From: JAEHDI01 sp035455185
Lineage (GTDB): Bacteria > Acidobacteriota > Terriglobia > Bryobacterales > Bryobacteraceae
Length of the DNA: 64,000 nucleotides
Assembly: GCA_035455185.1 (NCBI GenBank)
Contig: DATIFQ010000036.1
Span: forward strand, 1-64,000
Direction of reading: 5' to 3'
The notes under the pieces were generated by a model, which saw nothing but the letters and a program-made list of their open reading frames with translations, was not told where the DNA came from and ran no database searches. The number at the start of each line of letters is the position of its first letter. Within the stretch, counting starts at the first letter, position 1. Both the position numbers and the translations under genes were made by a program. This document shows positions 1 through 8,483 of the stretch, piece after piece.

Positions 1-647
1 AGGTACGGTCCTTTGAACCCCCAGTTGACCGGCTTTGAGAAATCCGTCATCCACAGCGCGATCGGAGCAAGAGCCAGGCCGGTCGCCATCATGTAGAAGA
101 AGATACTCTCGGCCTTCATGGTCTCGTTGGAGAACTTCATCACCCAGGCCTGGATGCCCCACATGAAGAAAATCAGGATCGCGAGGATGAACCAGAGGGT
201 GCCCGAGGAGTTCGCATCGTTGGGCGGCTGGTAGGAGAGCATCACGATCGCGACAAGAGCGAAGACGATGCCGACCCAGGCCCGCCGGCCGGCGCGCTCC
301 TTGAGCAGCGTGACCGAGAGGATGATCGTGACCACCGGGTAGACCGAGATGATCGGGAAGACGAGATAGGCCGGTCCGGTCCGCAACGCTTCGAAGAGCA
401 GCAACTGGCCGCCGGCGCCGAGGAAACCGACCATCGAACCGAGGAACACGGAGCGCAGGTCGTACTCAAGCCTCCAGCGGATGATCGCCAGGGCGACGAG
501 CGCGCACGGGATCATCGTGAGCGCCCAGACGCAGTAGCCCAAGGTGGATGGAAAACCGGCCTTCTCGGGGAACTCCATGAAGGCGCCCCAGACGCCCCAG
601 AACAGAGTTGTAACGATTGCGAAAATCAGCCAGAGTCTTGTTTTCAC
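1..647 (-). CDS. EamA/DMT-family transporter, 3' end outside window
   Basis: The first 215 codons are present and the 3' end lies beyond base 1. The GTG start at 647 sits 10 bases after the stop of the upstream glycosidase gene, so the two are probably co-transcribed. The translation begins with KTRLWLIFAIV and has about seven hydrophobic segments spaced as in the drug/metabolite transporter superfamily, including a LLFEALRTGPAYLVFPI stretch at the end of helix 3 and start of helix 4 that is typical of EamA proteins. The family usually has ten helices and moves small metabolites or sugars; the substrate cannot be told from sequence. The neighbouring GH123-like gene makes a sugar substrate plausible, but that is inference. 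Confidence 0.8.
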   Translation of the reverse strand, partial: MKTRLWLIFAIVTTLFWGVWGAFMEFPEKAGFPSTLGYCVWALTMIPCALVALAIIRWRLEYDLRSVFLGSMVGFLGAGGQLLLFEALRTGPAYLVFPIISVYPVVTIILSVTLLKERAGRRAWVGIVFALVAIVMLSYQPPNDANSSGTLWFILAILIFFMWGIQAWVMKFSNETMKAESIFFYMMATGLALAPIALWMTDFSKPVNWGFKGPY

Positions 648-657
648 GAGTGCGGGT

Positions 658-2394
658 TCACCTTTCGGATGTCGCTTTCATCAGATCGAGCAGGACTTCG
701 TTCAGCATCTTGCGGGCGGCCGGGAGTTCCGAGGGGAGCGGACGATGCGGGCGGACGGGGTCCGCTTCCTGGGTCGCAAGCTCCATCGCTTCAGCGATCC
801 TCTTTCGGGCCTCCTGCGCTTTGGCTTTATCCGTGAGGCGGCCCAGGCGGTCGCGGATCATCCAGAGGACCTCGTAATCCTGGGCACCCTTTCGCAGCAT
901 CTGCGAGCGGATGCTGTCGAGCGGGCCGTCCACGCCGGGGTAGACGAAGAACATGTCGCCGGATCGCCACTTGTAGAACGGCTGCTCCATGAAGCCGTCG
1001 AACCAAAAATTCCAGGCCCAGCGGATATAGCCGTCGAAGTCGTACTTCCAGACAAGCCAGGGGATCATGCGGCTTTCGAGCGGATCAGAGAAGAGGAACG
1101 TGTTGGGCCGGAGAGGCGTGTTGGCGGTGTACATGAGCGTGCGCTTGCCCTGCTTGCGGCGCGCGACGGTGTCGGGGAAGGGGACTTCGGACTTGACGAA
1201 ACCGAAGTGGAAGGCCATCTCGGGCGAGAAGTCGCTGTACTTGCCTTTCTCGTCGCCGCCGCTGACCATCAGCTTCAGATCCGGCGCGACTTTGCGGAAC
1301 GCCGGCACGATTTTGTCGAGGTTTTCGGTGCTGATTTCGTCGAGGCCGACCGTTGTGATATCGAGCCAGCCTTTCTGCTTCAGGTGCTCTGCGAAGCTCC
1401 GGGCGAACTGGCTCCACACGCGTTCGTAGTCCGGCGAACCCGCGGTGACCTTGAGTTTCCGCGTCTGCTTCGCGGCGGTGTCCTGGTACCAGATGACGGC
1501 GTAATCGTGGTGCGGCATGTTGACGGGCGACCACGCCTGGAGGTTCTGGTCGATGCCGGCATCGAGGCACATCCGGACAAAGCGGTCGAAGTGGGTATAG
1601 TCGAACTCAAACTTCGGATCTTTGATGTCTTCCCAGACGCCGGGGAGTTTCCAGTCCAGGACGCTGGCGACGGGGAAGCCGGTGTCCATCTCCCAGGGAT
1701 CTTCGATGAAGAAGACGGTAATCGCGTCCTGGCTGTGCGCGGCCCAATTCTTCACGTACTTTTCGAGGAGAGTCCAGTGGGCCTCAGACCAGCGTTCGAC
1801 TTTGTGGAGCCTTGCGACCGAGCCGGGGTCCATGAGGATGTTGAAGTAGTAGTGGTCCTGGTTGACAGGCGGCAGGCTGAAGTCGAGCACGTCGAGGCGG
1901 ATGGTGAAGTCCGCGACGGAGCCACCGGAGTGGCGGAGGGAGACGGCGCCCTCGTAAGCTCCGGGGGCGGCGTCAGCGGGAACCTGGAAGTCGATCCAGA
2001 CGGGCTGGGCCTGGTTGGCTTTGAGATCGACGGACGGCTTTTCGAAGAGAGGGTCGGGGGTGTACTGGCCGTTCTCGTCGACGGGGAGGAAGCCGGGGTA
2101 GCGGACGCGAATCGAGGATTTTGGGATTGTCGATGACGGACCCTTTAGGTCGGACGCTTCGGCGGAGAGGTCGCGTAAGTCGCTCGCGCTCTTGGCGGCG
2201 AACTGAAGGACGACGTATTCGTTCCGCGCGGCTTCCAGTTTGATCTGACGTTGTTTCAGGTCCCGGCCGAAGCTGCCGTGGAAGATGTGGCGATGCGGAT
2301 CGGCGACCCATGCTTCGACCGGCGATCCAACTCTTCGGGAACAGCCTTGTATGAACATGAGCAGCACACACGACAGCAACGCTTTTGGAGTCAC
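658..2394 (-). CDS. GH123-like (DUF4091) glycoside hydrolase, probable lipoprotein
   Basis: About 578 residues from the GTG at 2394, which has GAGGG upstream; a second in-frame GTG at 2421 would add nine residues. The N-terminus (TPKALLSCVLLMFIQGC) is a lipoprotein-type signal. A beta-sandwich-like region up to about residue 180 is followed by a TIM-barrel region with the DUF4091 look. Known GH123 enzymes are beta-N-acetylgalactosaminidases that use an adjacent Asp-Glu pair in substrate-assisted catalysis; here the pair is D352-E353 in TTVGLDEIS. It probably removes GalNAc-type residues from complex glycans at the cell surface. The DMT transporter follows directly. Substrate specificity is not provable from sequence. 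Confidence 0.8.
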   Translation of the reverse strand: MTPKALLSCVLLMFIQGCSRRVGSPVEAWVADPHRHIFHGSFGRDLKQRQIKLEAARNEYVVLQFAAKSASDLRDLSAEASDLKGPSSTIPKSSIRVRYPGFLPVDENGQYTPDPLFEKPSVDLKANQAQPVWIDFQVPADAAPGAYEGAVSLRHSGGSVADFTIRLDVLDFSLPPVNQDHYYFNILMDPGSVARLHKVERWSEAHWTLLEKYVKNWAAHSQDAITVFFIEDPWEMDTGFPVASVLDWKLPGVWEDIKDPKFEFDYTHFDRFVRMCLDAGIDQNLQAWSPVNMPHHDYAVIWYQDTAAKQTRKLKVTAGSPDYERVWSQFARSFAEHLKQKGWLDITTVGLDEISTENLDKIVPAFRKVAPDLKLMVSGGDEKGKYSDFSPEMAFHFGFVKSEVPFPDTVARRKQGKRTLMYTANTPLRPNTFLFSDPLESRMIPWLVWKYDFDGYIRWAWNFWFDGFMEQPFYKWRSGDMFFVYPGVDGPLDSIRSQMLRKGAQDYEVLWMIRDRLGRLTDKAKAQEARKRIAEAMELATQEADPVRPHRPLPSELPAARKMLNEVLLDLMKATSER

Positions 2395-2463
2395 GATGGC
2401 GCCCTCGCTTCCGCGGAACACTCATTGTAGCTGTGTCGCGGGACCGTTCGTTATAGTGGCAGC

Positions 2464-3219
2464 GTGAACCATCCGCTACTCAAGGACAAGGTCGCGGTCG
2501 TTACCGGAGCAGCCGCGGGCATCGGTGAGGCGATCGCGCGGCTGTTTGCAGAGGAGGGAGCGCGAGTCTACGCCCTGGACATCCATACTGAGGCAGGCGA
2601 AGCGGTGGCGGTCTCTATCCGGGCAGCGGGAGGGTGGTGCGCCTTCTTCGCCGCCGACGCGCGACGGAAAGAGACGGTCGCGCCGGCGGTGGACGACGCG
2701 ATAAGCCGGTTCGGGCGCATCGACGTCCTGATCAACAACGCGGGCGTCTATCCGCGGCGGCCGTTTCTCGAAATGACGGACGAGGAGTGGGACGAGATGC
2801 TCGATATCAATCTGAAGAGCGTCTATGTCTGCTCGAAGCTTGTGGTCCCGCACATGGTGGAGCAGCGAGGCGGGAAGATCGTGAACATCTCGTCAGTCAC
2901 GTTCTTCAAGGGCCTGCCGAATCTGAGCCATTACATCGCGAGCAAGGGAGGGATGATCGGATTCACGCGGTCGCTGGCGCGGGAGATGGCCCCGCACGGA
3001 GTCTATGTGAACTGCATCGCGCCGGGGGGCGTCCAGACAGAGAACGAGGGGCGAGTGGCGACACAGGAGGAGATCGCGCGGATTGTCGCGCAGCAGGCGC
3101 TGCCTCGGCGGCTGAAGCCGGTGGATGTGGCGCGCGCGTGTCTATTTCTGTCGAGCGAATGGAGCGATGGGATCATCGGGCAGACGATCAATGTGGATGG
3201 CGGAGCGGTGATGAAGTAG
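2464..3219 (+). CDS. SDR-family NAD(P)-dependent oxidoreductase
   Basis: A classical short-chain dehydrogenase/reductase of 251 residues, the normal length. The nucleotide-binding TGAAAGIG is at 14-21, Asp39 after the second strand suggests NAD preference, NNAG is at 91-94, and the catalytic Ser144, Tyr157 and Lys161 are all present. The C-terminus ends in the usual INVDGG motif. The substrate is unknown; family members act on sugars, acyl-ACPs and sterols. It starts with GTG and is divergent from the GH123 gene. TATAGT at 2452-2457 ends six bases before the start codon and there is no Shine-Dalgarno sequence, so it may be leaderless. Confidence 0.9.
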   Translation: MNHPLLKDKVAVVTGAAAGIGEAIARLFAEEGARVYALDIHTEAGEAVAVSIRAAGGWCAFFAADARRKETVAPAVDDAISRFGRIDVLINNAGVYPRRPFLEMTDEEWDEMLDINLKSVYVCSKLVVPHMVEQRGGKIVNISSVTFFKGLPNLSHYIASKGGMIGFTRSLAREMAPHGVYVNCIAPGGVQTENEGRVATQEEIARIVAQQALPRRLKPVDVARACLFLSSEWSDGIIGQTINVDGGAVMK

Positions 3220-3232
3220 CCGCACACGAAAA

Positions 3233-3261
3233 CAACCCGGGACCGAAACGGCCCCGGGTTG
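3233..3261 (-). terminator. Hairpin terminator between convergent genes
   Basis: Perfect 9-bp arms (caacccggg at 3233-3241 and cccgggttg at 3253-3261), with a further ccg/cgg pair inside the loop. Read on the minus strand the stem is followed by TTTTCG, so it best fits termination of the small exported protein gene. On the plus strand no T-run follows, so termination of the SDR gene is less certain. Confidence 0.7.
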
Positions 3262-3294
3262 CCTCGCTCACCGGTGCATAGTCATGGCCGTTCG

Positions 3295-3717
3295 TCAGCG
3301 GGGAGTTGCCGCGACCAGAACATTCCGCCCGGCGCTGTTACGAGCGACTTCCATCTCCAGCTTCGACTTCAGGAACTGACGTCCGGTAGCGCTCAGCGGT
3401 GACCAAAGCTGCGACAGGAAGCAGCGGCCGTCGTAGCACGTGAAGACGAGTTTCCCCTTTGCGGGAGGCTGCATAGCCTGTACCGGGATCGAGATCACTG
3501 CGTGGCTGACGGCGCGATCCGCACGTTGGAAGATGAGCGCTCCACGCACCGTATCACCTCGGACTTCGTAGTCACCAGCCGGCATAACCCGGCTGCCGAT
3601 GGTGAAGTCGAACGGAACTTTCGTATTCAGGTTCAGAGAGGACTGCGCCTGGACGCTTGGCACCAGTACCGCAAGCCCCAGAACCAGAAACGTGACAGCA
3701 AGCAGATGCTTTTTCAT
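3295..3717 (-). CDS. Small exported protein, acidobacterial type
   Basis: 140 residues from the ATG at 3717, preceded by GGAGG at proper spacing. An N-terminal signal peptide (MKKHLLAVTFLVLGLAVLV) has a probable cleavage after VQA, so the product is periplasmic or secreted. The mature part opens with a KVPFDFTIG stretch and a VMPAGDYEV stretch; from memory, small exported proteins of unknown function with these motifs are frequent in Acidobacteria. There is no catalytic motif I can name; two Cys sit in TCYDGRCF. It is divergent from the FHA-sigma54 activator, and the shared 246-base region holds palindromes that could be its operators. Function unknown. Confidence 0.75.
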   Translation of the reverse strand: MKKHLLAVTFLVLGLAVLVPSVQAQSSLNLNTKVPFDFTIGSRVMPAGDYEVRGDTVRGALIFQRADRAVSHAVISIPVQAMQPPAKGKLVFTCYDGRCFLSQLWSPLSATGRQFLKSKLEMEVARNSAGRNVLVAATPR

Positions 3718-3759
3718 CGTATCCTCCGTTTCCCCGGCGACCCTCTGTGATCGCCGTGA

Positions 3760-3903
3760 TATCCGGATAAGTGCAGGCGTCGGGCCATGGCCGGACCTGC
3801 CCGAGGAAACGGCCGTATCCGATAGCAGGCAAAAGAGGGCGGGCCATTCGCTGAACACGAGCACGGTGTTGTGGGAGGCTGCGAAACCTATCCGCTCGGA
3901 TAG
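3760..3903. promoter_or_regulatory. Array of three TATCCG/CGGATA palindromes
   Basis: In the divergent region between the exported protein and the FHA activator there are three related sites: TATCCGGATA at 3760-3769 (perfect palindrome), TATCCGATA at 3816-3824, and CTATCCG-CT-CGGATAG at 3888-3903 (perfect arms of seven). The third lies about 33 bases upstream of a TATACT box at 3936-3941 that could be the -10 of the activator gene. Common sequence and phased placement suggest binding sites of a dimeric regulator. Which protein binds is unknown. Confidence 0.5.
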
Positions 3904-3963
3904 AACATCTCTCCGTTTCGTTAGAGTAAAGGCCGTATACTGGAGCGGGGGCTGGGGCCGCGC

Positions 3964-5313
3964 ATGAATCCGAGGCTCGTTGCGGTAAGCGGTGCCCTTG
4001 CCGGCGAAGTGCTGGCGCTGGCAAACGACGATCCGGTCTCTCTGGGACGGGACGCTTCCAACAGGATCCCGATCAGCGACGTCTCCGTCTCGCGCCGCCA
4101 TTGTGTGATCGCGGCAGAGGGAGGGCAGTATGTCATCCGCGACCTCGATAGCCGGAACGGGACGTTCGTGAATGAGTTGCCGGTCCGCGAGCGTGTACTC
4201 GAAGACGGCGACCAGATCCGGGTGGGCGAATCGGTATTCCTCTTTCTGGCGCCGGCCACCGAGGCCGGCACGATGCTACCCGCCGAGCCGGCAGACGAGG
4301 CGCTGCTGACCCAAACCGTGGTCCGCCTGCGCAGGGGAGACATCGAGCACAACATGATCGGCGAGAGCCCGGCAATGCGAGAGGTCTACGTGTTCATCGC
4401 CAAGGTCGCGCCGAAAGAAACAACGGTGCTGATCCGGGGCGAGAGCGGCACAGGCAAAGAACTGGTGGCTCGAGCGATTCATCGAAACAGCACTCGAGTG
4501 AACGGACCATTTGTTGCGATCAACTGCGCGGCGCTGACAGAGACGCTGCTCGAAAGCGAATTGTTCGGGCACGAGAAAGGCGCTTTCACGGGAGCGTCGG
4601 CGCAGAAGCGCGGCAAGATCGAGGTCGCCGCCGGCGGGACTCTCTTTCTGGACGAGGTCGGCGAGCTGCCGCCGGGAATGCAGGTGAAGTTGCTGCGGGT
4701 GCTCCAGGAGCGGGAGTTCGAGCGGGTGGGCGGCACGCGCCCCGTGCGTGTGGACATCCGGTTGATCGCCGCAACCAACCGCGATCTGGACGCGGCGATC
4801 AAGGCGGGCGAATTCCGGCCGGATCTCTATTTCCGGCTTAACGTGGTGTCCATCACGATGCCGGGGCTGCGGGAGCGGAGAGAGGACATCCCATTGCTGG
4901 CCGGGCATTTTGCAGCCCGTTCCAGCGAGAAGGCGAAGCGCCGGGTGCTCGGGCTCTCCGCGGACGCGCGTGCGCTCCTGGTCCGCTACGACTGGCCCGG
5001 AAACATACGCGAACTGGAGAACGCAATCGAACGCGCCGTTGTTCTCGGTTCGAGCGATCACATTCTCCCGGAAGACCTGCCGGAGGCGCTGCTGGAGGCC
5101 GGACGACCGGGAGAAGCGGGCGCGAGCGGCTATCACGCAGCGGTGCTCGATGCGAAGAGGCGGCTGATTCTCGACGCAGTGGAACAGGCGGGCGGGAACC
5201 TGGCGGAAGCGGCAAGAATCCTCGAACTGCACCCGAACTACCTGCACCGCCTGATCACGAACATGAACCTGCGGGCCGAACTGAAGCGGGGGGCAGGGCG
5301 CGGGTCGCCGTAG
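3964..5313 (+). CDS. FHA-domain sigma54-dependent transcriptional activator
   Basis: 449 residues in three parts. Residues 1-100 form an FHA domain (GRD at 28-30, SRRH at 43-46, then the NGTFVN signature), which binds phosphothreonine peptides. Residues about 130-370 are the sigma54-activating AAA+ domain with Walker A GESGTGKE at 159-166, the sigma54-contact loop GAFTGA at 206-211 and Walker B TLFLDE at 226-231. The C-terminus is a Fis-type HTH (NLAEAARILELHPNYLHRLI). There is no receiver, GAF or PAS domain, so the input is probably Ser/Thr phosphorylation read by the FHA domain. It is likely an enhancer-binding protein; its targets are unknown. Confidence 0.93.
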   Translation: MNPRLVAVSGALAGEVLALANDDPVSLGRDASNRIPISDVSVSRRHCVIAAEGGQYVIRDLDSRNGTFVNELPVRERVLEDGDQIRVGESVFLFLAPATEAGTMLPAEPADEALLTQTVVRLRRGDIEHNMIGESPAMREVYVFIAKVAPKETTVLIRGESGTGKELVARAIHRNSTRVNGPFVAINCAALTETLLESELFGHEKGAFTGASAQKRGKIEVAAGGTLFLDEVGELPPGMQVKLLRVLQEREFERVGGTRPVRVDIRLIAATNRDLDAAIKAGEFRPDLYFRLNVVSITMPGLRERREDIPLLAGHFAARSSEKAKRRVLGLSADARALLVRYDWPGNIRELENAIERAVVLGSSDHILPEDLPEALLEAGRPGEAGASGYHAAVLDAKRRLILDAVEQAGGNLAEAARILELHPNYLHRLITNMNLRAELKRGAGRGSP

Positions 5314-5320
5314 GCCGCAG

Positions 5321-6100
5321 TTACTCGGTCACAACCGGGTTTTCGATCGCGCCGACACCCTCGATCTCGACCCTGACGATCGAACCGGCCTTGAGCGAAC
5401 CGACGCCGGGCGGCGTGCCGGTGGCGACGAGATCTCCGGGCTCGAGGGTCAGGAAGCGGGTGACGTACTCGATGATGAACGGCACGGGGAAGATCATGTC
5501 ACCGACAGAACCGTCCTGTTTCAATGCGCCGTCGACGTAAGTGCGGACGCGCAATTGGTCGAACGCAACTTCGCCACGCGGGACGATCCATGGGCCGGCC
5601 GGGCAGAACGTGTCGAAGCCTTTGCCTCGGGTCCACTGGCCGTCCTTCTTCTGGAGGTCGCGGGCGGTGACATCATTGATGCAGGTGTAGCCGAGGATGT
5701 GCTGCTCCGCGGCCGACGCCTTCACGTTGCGCGCCCGCTTGCCGATGACGAGGCCCAGTTCGCCCTCGTAGCTCAAGTGCTCGGAGATCGACGGGAAAAC
5801 GATCGCGTCGCCCGAGGCAATTAGCGACGAAGGCGGCTTTAGGAAGATAATCGGCTCGGCGGGCACCGGATTGCCCAGTTCCTTGGCGTGTTCCTGATAG
5901 TTCCGGCCGACACAGACGATTTTCGATGGCATCGACGGCGGAAGCAGGCGGATGCCGGAGAGTGGGCGCCCCGCACCGCGCTGTTCCGACCCCAGTGACA
6001 GAGTTTCGTACACAACGTCACCATCGAGAATCCCAAACAGAGCCTCGCGGGTTGCTGGGGGCGAGGTGCGGTCGAGGCTGAAACGGACGTATCTGGTCAT
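5321..6100 (-). CDS. Fumarylacetoacetate hydrolase (FAH) family protein
   Basis: 259 residues with the FAH fold. Metal ligands E112 and E114 in SYEGELGLVIG and D143 in NDVTARD are present, as is the GTPPGVG loop near the C-terminus. Family members cleave C-C bonds of acylpyruvates, decarboxylate oxaloacetate or act on tricarboxylates (HpcE type). The short N-terminal lead before VGRNYQEHAKELG suggests an acylpyruvase or YcgM/FAHD1-like enzyme rather than true fumarylacetoacetase. It is the last gene of the nadB-hslVU operon, 12 bases after the Fn3 lipoprotein gene. Exact substrate unknown. Confidence 0.88.
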   Translation of the reverse strand: MTRYVRFSLDRTSPPATREALFGILDGDVVYETLSLGSEQRGAGRPLSGIRLLPPSMPSKIVCVGRNYQEHAKELGNPVPAEPIIFLKPPSSLIASGDAIVFPSISEHLSYEGELGLVIGKRARNVKASAAEQHILGYTCINDVTARDLQKKDGQWTRGKGFDTFCPAGPWIVPRGEVAFDQLRVRTYVDGALKQDGSVGDMIFPVPFIIEYVTRFLTLEPGDLVATGTPPGVGSLKAGSIVRVEIEGVGAIENPVVTE

Positions 6101-6112
6101 GAGCGTGTCCTG

Positions 6113-7126
6113 TCAGGGTACCGTGATCTCGACGGTGTTCGAGGGAGCGCTCTCGTTGCCAAGCTGGTCGACAGCGGTGACTGCATACCGGTAGCGTTTC
6201 CCCGATTCGATTTTGCCGTCACTGTAACTGGGGACGTCGATCAATTCGCTGGTGCTCTGCATCGGACCGTCCCCCGCTCCGCGGTAGATGCGGTAACCGC
6301 GCAGGTCGGTCTCCTGATTCCTTTCCCACACCAGTTCGACGGTTTCCGTGCCGGCAAGCACGCTCAGGCCGGCCGGCACGGCGGGCGGAAAACGGTCCAC
6401 CGGGGTGAATGAGACTGATTCGGAGATCTCGCTTTCCGCTTCCGATTGTCCGGACTTCACTGCTGCCTGTACGGTGTATTCGTATGCCTTTCCAAACTCG
6501 GCGGAGGTATCGAGGAATTCCGGCGCGCCAGAGGTTCCGATGACAGACGCGGATTCCTGGGCAGCGGACCGGCGGTAAATTCTGTAAGCGACACCAGCGG
6601 GAGCGCCGGGAACCTGCCAGGTAAGACGCACACCCTCGCGGACGGCTTCCGCCACGGGGCGCGACGGGCGGTTGAGCGGGGGGAGCACTCGGAGTATCGC
6701 GAAATCCGACCAACCGCTGTCACGGCCCTGCCGGCTGAAAACACGCACGCGGAGAAAGACTTCCTTGCCGGCCCACTCGCGGGCCGAGGTTTCGACCTGC
6801 GCCGGGCCGGGGTTCAAGCCCGCGGTGTCGAGCTGATGAGCCTGGGCCAGCCAGGCATCCCAATCGAACGGCTGCCCTTGCGAGGAGCCTGCCCGCAATT
6901 CAATCTGACCGAGTTTCAGAGCAAGGCCTTCGGTAGTGAGGCTCGGTACGGTGAACGACACTAGGATCCTGTCGCCCCGCTGATGCGCTTTCAGGTCATT
7001 GACACGAGTGGGGATATTGAGCGCGGGCGGGAGCGGGTCGCCGACGTAACCGCAAGAGTACGCGACCAAAGAGAGAAGAGGCAGGGCAAGGGAGCGCCAG
7101 GTTATTGCCGTCCGCCGTGGTCTCAA
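6113..7126 (-). CDS. Fibronectin type III lipoprotein
   Basis: 337 residues from a TTG start that overlaps the hslU stop (TTGA). A hydrophobic leader ends at C25 in LVAYSC, an imperfect lipobox, so lipidation is probable but not certain. The sequence after the Cys, GYVGDPLPP, recalls the conserved start of LptM-like lipoproteins. Two Fn3-like modules follow, around residues 155-245 and 248-337, both with the TYRY/YRIYR pattern of such folds (VAYRIYRRS and LRGYRIYRG). No catalytic residues are seen. It is probably a structural or binding protein at the outer membrane. Operon context: hslU upstream, FAH gene downstream. Confidence 0.75.
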   Translation of the reverse strand: MRPRRTAITWRSLALPLLSLVAYSCGYVGDPLPPALNIPTRVNDLKAHQRGDRILVSFTVPSLTTEGLALKLGQIELRAGSSQGQPFDWDAWLAQAHQLDTAGLNPGPAQVETSAREWAGKEVFLRVRVFSRQGRDSGWSDFAILRVLPPLNRPSRPVAEAVREGVRLTWQVPGAPAGVAYRIYRRSAAQESASVIGTSGAPEFLDTSAEFGKAYEYTVQAAVKSGQSEAESEISESVSFTPVDRFPPAVPAGLSVLAGTETVELVWERNQETDLRGYRIYRGAGDGPMQSTSELIDVPSYSDGKIESGKRYRYAVTAVDQLGNESAPSNTVEITVP

Positions 7127-8481
7127 AGGATGTACCGGCTGAGGTCCTGGTCCTTCACGATATCCGCGAGGTGCTTGCGAACGTAGACGGCATCGATCTT
7201 CACCGTTTTCTTGCGAAGATCGGGACCCTCGAAGGAAACCTCCTCGAGCAACTTTTCCATGATCGTGTGGAGGCGCCGCGCACCGATGTTCTCGGCGCTT
7301 TCGTTCACGCGGGCGGCGAAGCGTGCGACCTCTTCGAGCGCGTCGGCGGTGAAGGTCAGCTTGATGCCCTCAGTGTCAAGCAGAGCCTGGTATTGCTTGA
7401 CGAGTGCGTTCTTAGGCTCCTTCAAGATACGGATGAAATCGGCCTCGGAGAGTGACTTCAACTCGACGCGGATCGGGAAGCGCCCCTGCAATTCGGGGAT
7501 CATGTCGCTCGGTTTGGAGACGTGAAAGGCGCCGGCGGCAATAAAGAGGATGTGATCCGTGCGGACAAAGCCATGACGGGTGTTGACAGTGGTTCCTTCG
7601 ACAATCGGCAGGATGTCGCGCTGGACGCCCTCGCGGCTGACGTCCGGCCCGTGGCCGCTCTCGCGTCCGGCGATCTTGTCCATCTCGTCGAGAAAAATGA
7701 TACCGCTGCGCTCGACCCGTTCCAGGGCGAGACGAGTGACCTGATCCATATCGATGAGCTTCTGCTCCTCTTCCTGAATCAGGTAGTCGAGCGCTTCGCC
7801 GACGCGCATTTTACGCTTCCTGCTTCGGCCCGCGAACAATCCCGGCAGGACGTCCTTGAGGTTGATATCCATTTCCTCGACGCCCATGTTGGTGGCGATT
7901 TCGAACGTGGGGCCGCGCTCCTTGACGTCGATCTCGACTGTACGATCGTCGAGCTTGCCCGCACGCAACTTCTCGCGCAGTTTTTCGCGGGTTCGGTCGA
8001 TGCTTTCGCTCGACTCCGGCTGCGCAGGCATGAGTAGCTCGAGCAGCCGCTCCTCGGCGTTCTTCTCGGCACGGTCGGCGACCTCCTCGAGACGGTCTTC
8101 GCGGACCATGTCGATGGCGATGTCAACAAGATCGCGGATCATGGACTCGACGTCGCGGCCGACATAACCCACTTCAGTGAACTTGCTGGCCTCGACCTTC
8201 AAGAACGGAGAACTGGCCAGCTTCGCCAGCCGGCGCGCGATCTCCGTTTTGCCCACGCCGGTAGGCCCAATCATGAGGATGTTTTTCGGAATCACATCCT
8301 CGGCCATTTCCGGTTCGAGCTTCTGACGGCGGATGCGGTTGCGGAGGGCGATGGCGACGGCCCGTTTGGCATCAGCCTGTCCGATGACGTATTTGTCGAG
8401 CTCGCGGACGATTTCGCGGGGAGTCAGCTCGTCGAGGATCGGACCTTCTTCGGTGGACTGAGCGGGCAGATAGATGACCAT
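7123..8481 (-). CDS. hslU: ATP-dependent protease ATPase subunit HslU
   Basis: 452 residues, normal for HslU (ClpY). It unfolds substrates and feeds them to the HslV peptidase in the cytoplasm. Walker A GPTGVGKT is at 72-79, the pore loop GYVG at 105-108, the I-domain lies between roughly residues 115 and 235, the Walker B FLDEMDK follows, and the C-terminus RYIL is the tail that docks into HslV. The ATG start is two bases after the hslV stop, so the two are translated together. The 3' end overlaps the Fn3 lipoprotein start. Confidence 0.97.
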   Translation of the reverse strand: MVIYLPAQSTEEGPILDELTPREIVRELDKYVIGQADAKRAVAIALRNRIRRQKLEPEMAEDVIPKNILMIGPTGVGKTEIARRLAKLASSPFLKVEASKFTEVGYVGRDVESMIRDLVDIAIDMVREDRLEEVADRAEKNAEERLLELLMPAQPESSESIDRTREKLREKLRAGKLDDRTVEIDVKERGPTFEIATNMGVEEMDINLKDVLPGLFAGRSRKRKMRVGEALDYLIQEEEQKLIDMDQVTRLALERVERSGIIFLDEMDKIAGRESGHGPDVSREGVQRDILPIVEGTTVNTRHGFVRTDHILFIAAGAFHVSKPSDMIPELQGRFPIRVELKSLSEADFIRILKEPKNALVKQYQALLDTEGIKLTFTADALEEVARFAARVNESAENIGARRLHTIMEKLLEEVSFEGPDLRKKTVKIDAVYVRKHLADIVKDQDLSRYIL

Positions 8482-8483
8482 GA

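Noticed and set aside
544..2136. A 530-codon open frame on the plus strand opposite the GH123-like gene
   Set aside because: GC-rich antisense shadow; the opposite strand encodes a clear glycosidase with a signal peptide and catalytic pair.
3718..3963. Sigma54 promoter for the exported protein next to the FHA activator
   Set aside because: No TGGC-N8-TTGC type element with a ten-base GG-GC spacing is present on either strand; the closest (TGGCCC...TTGC) has thirteen.
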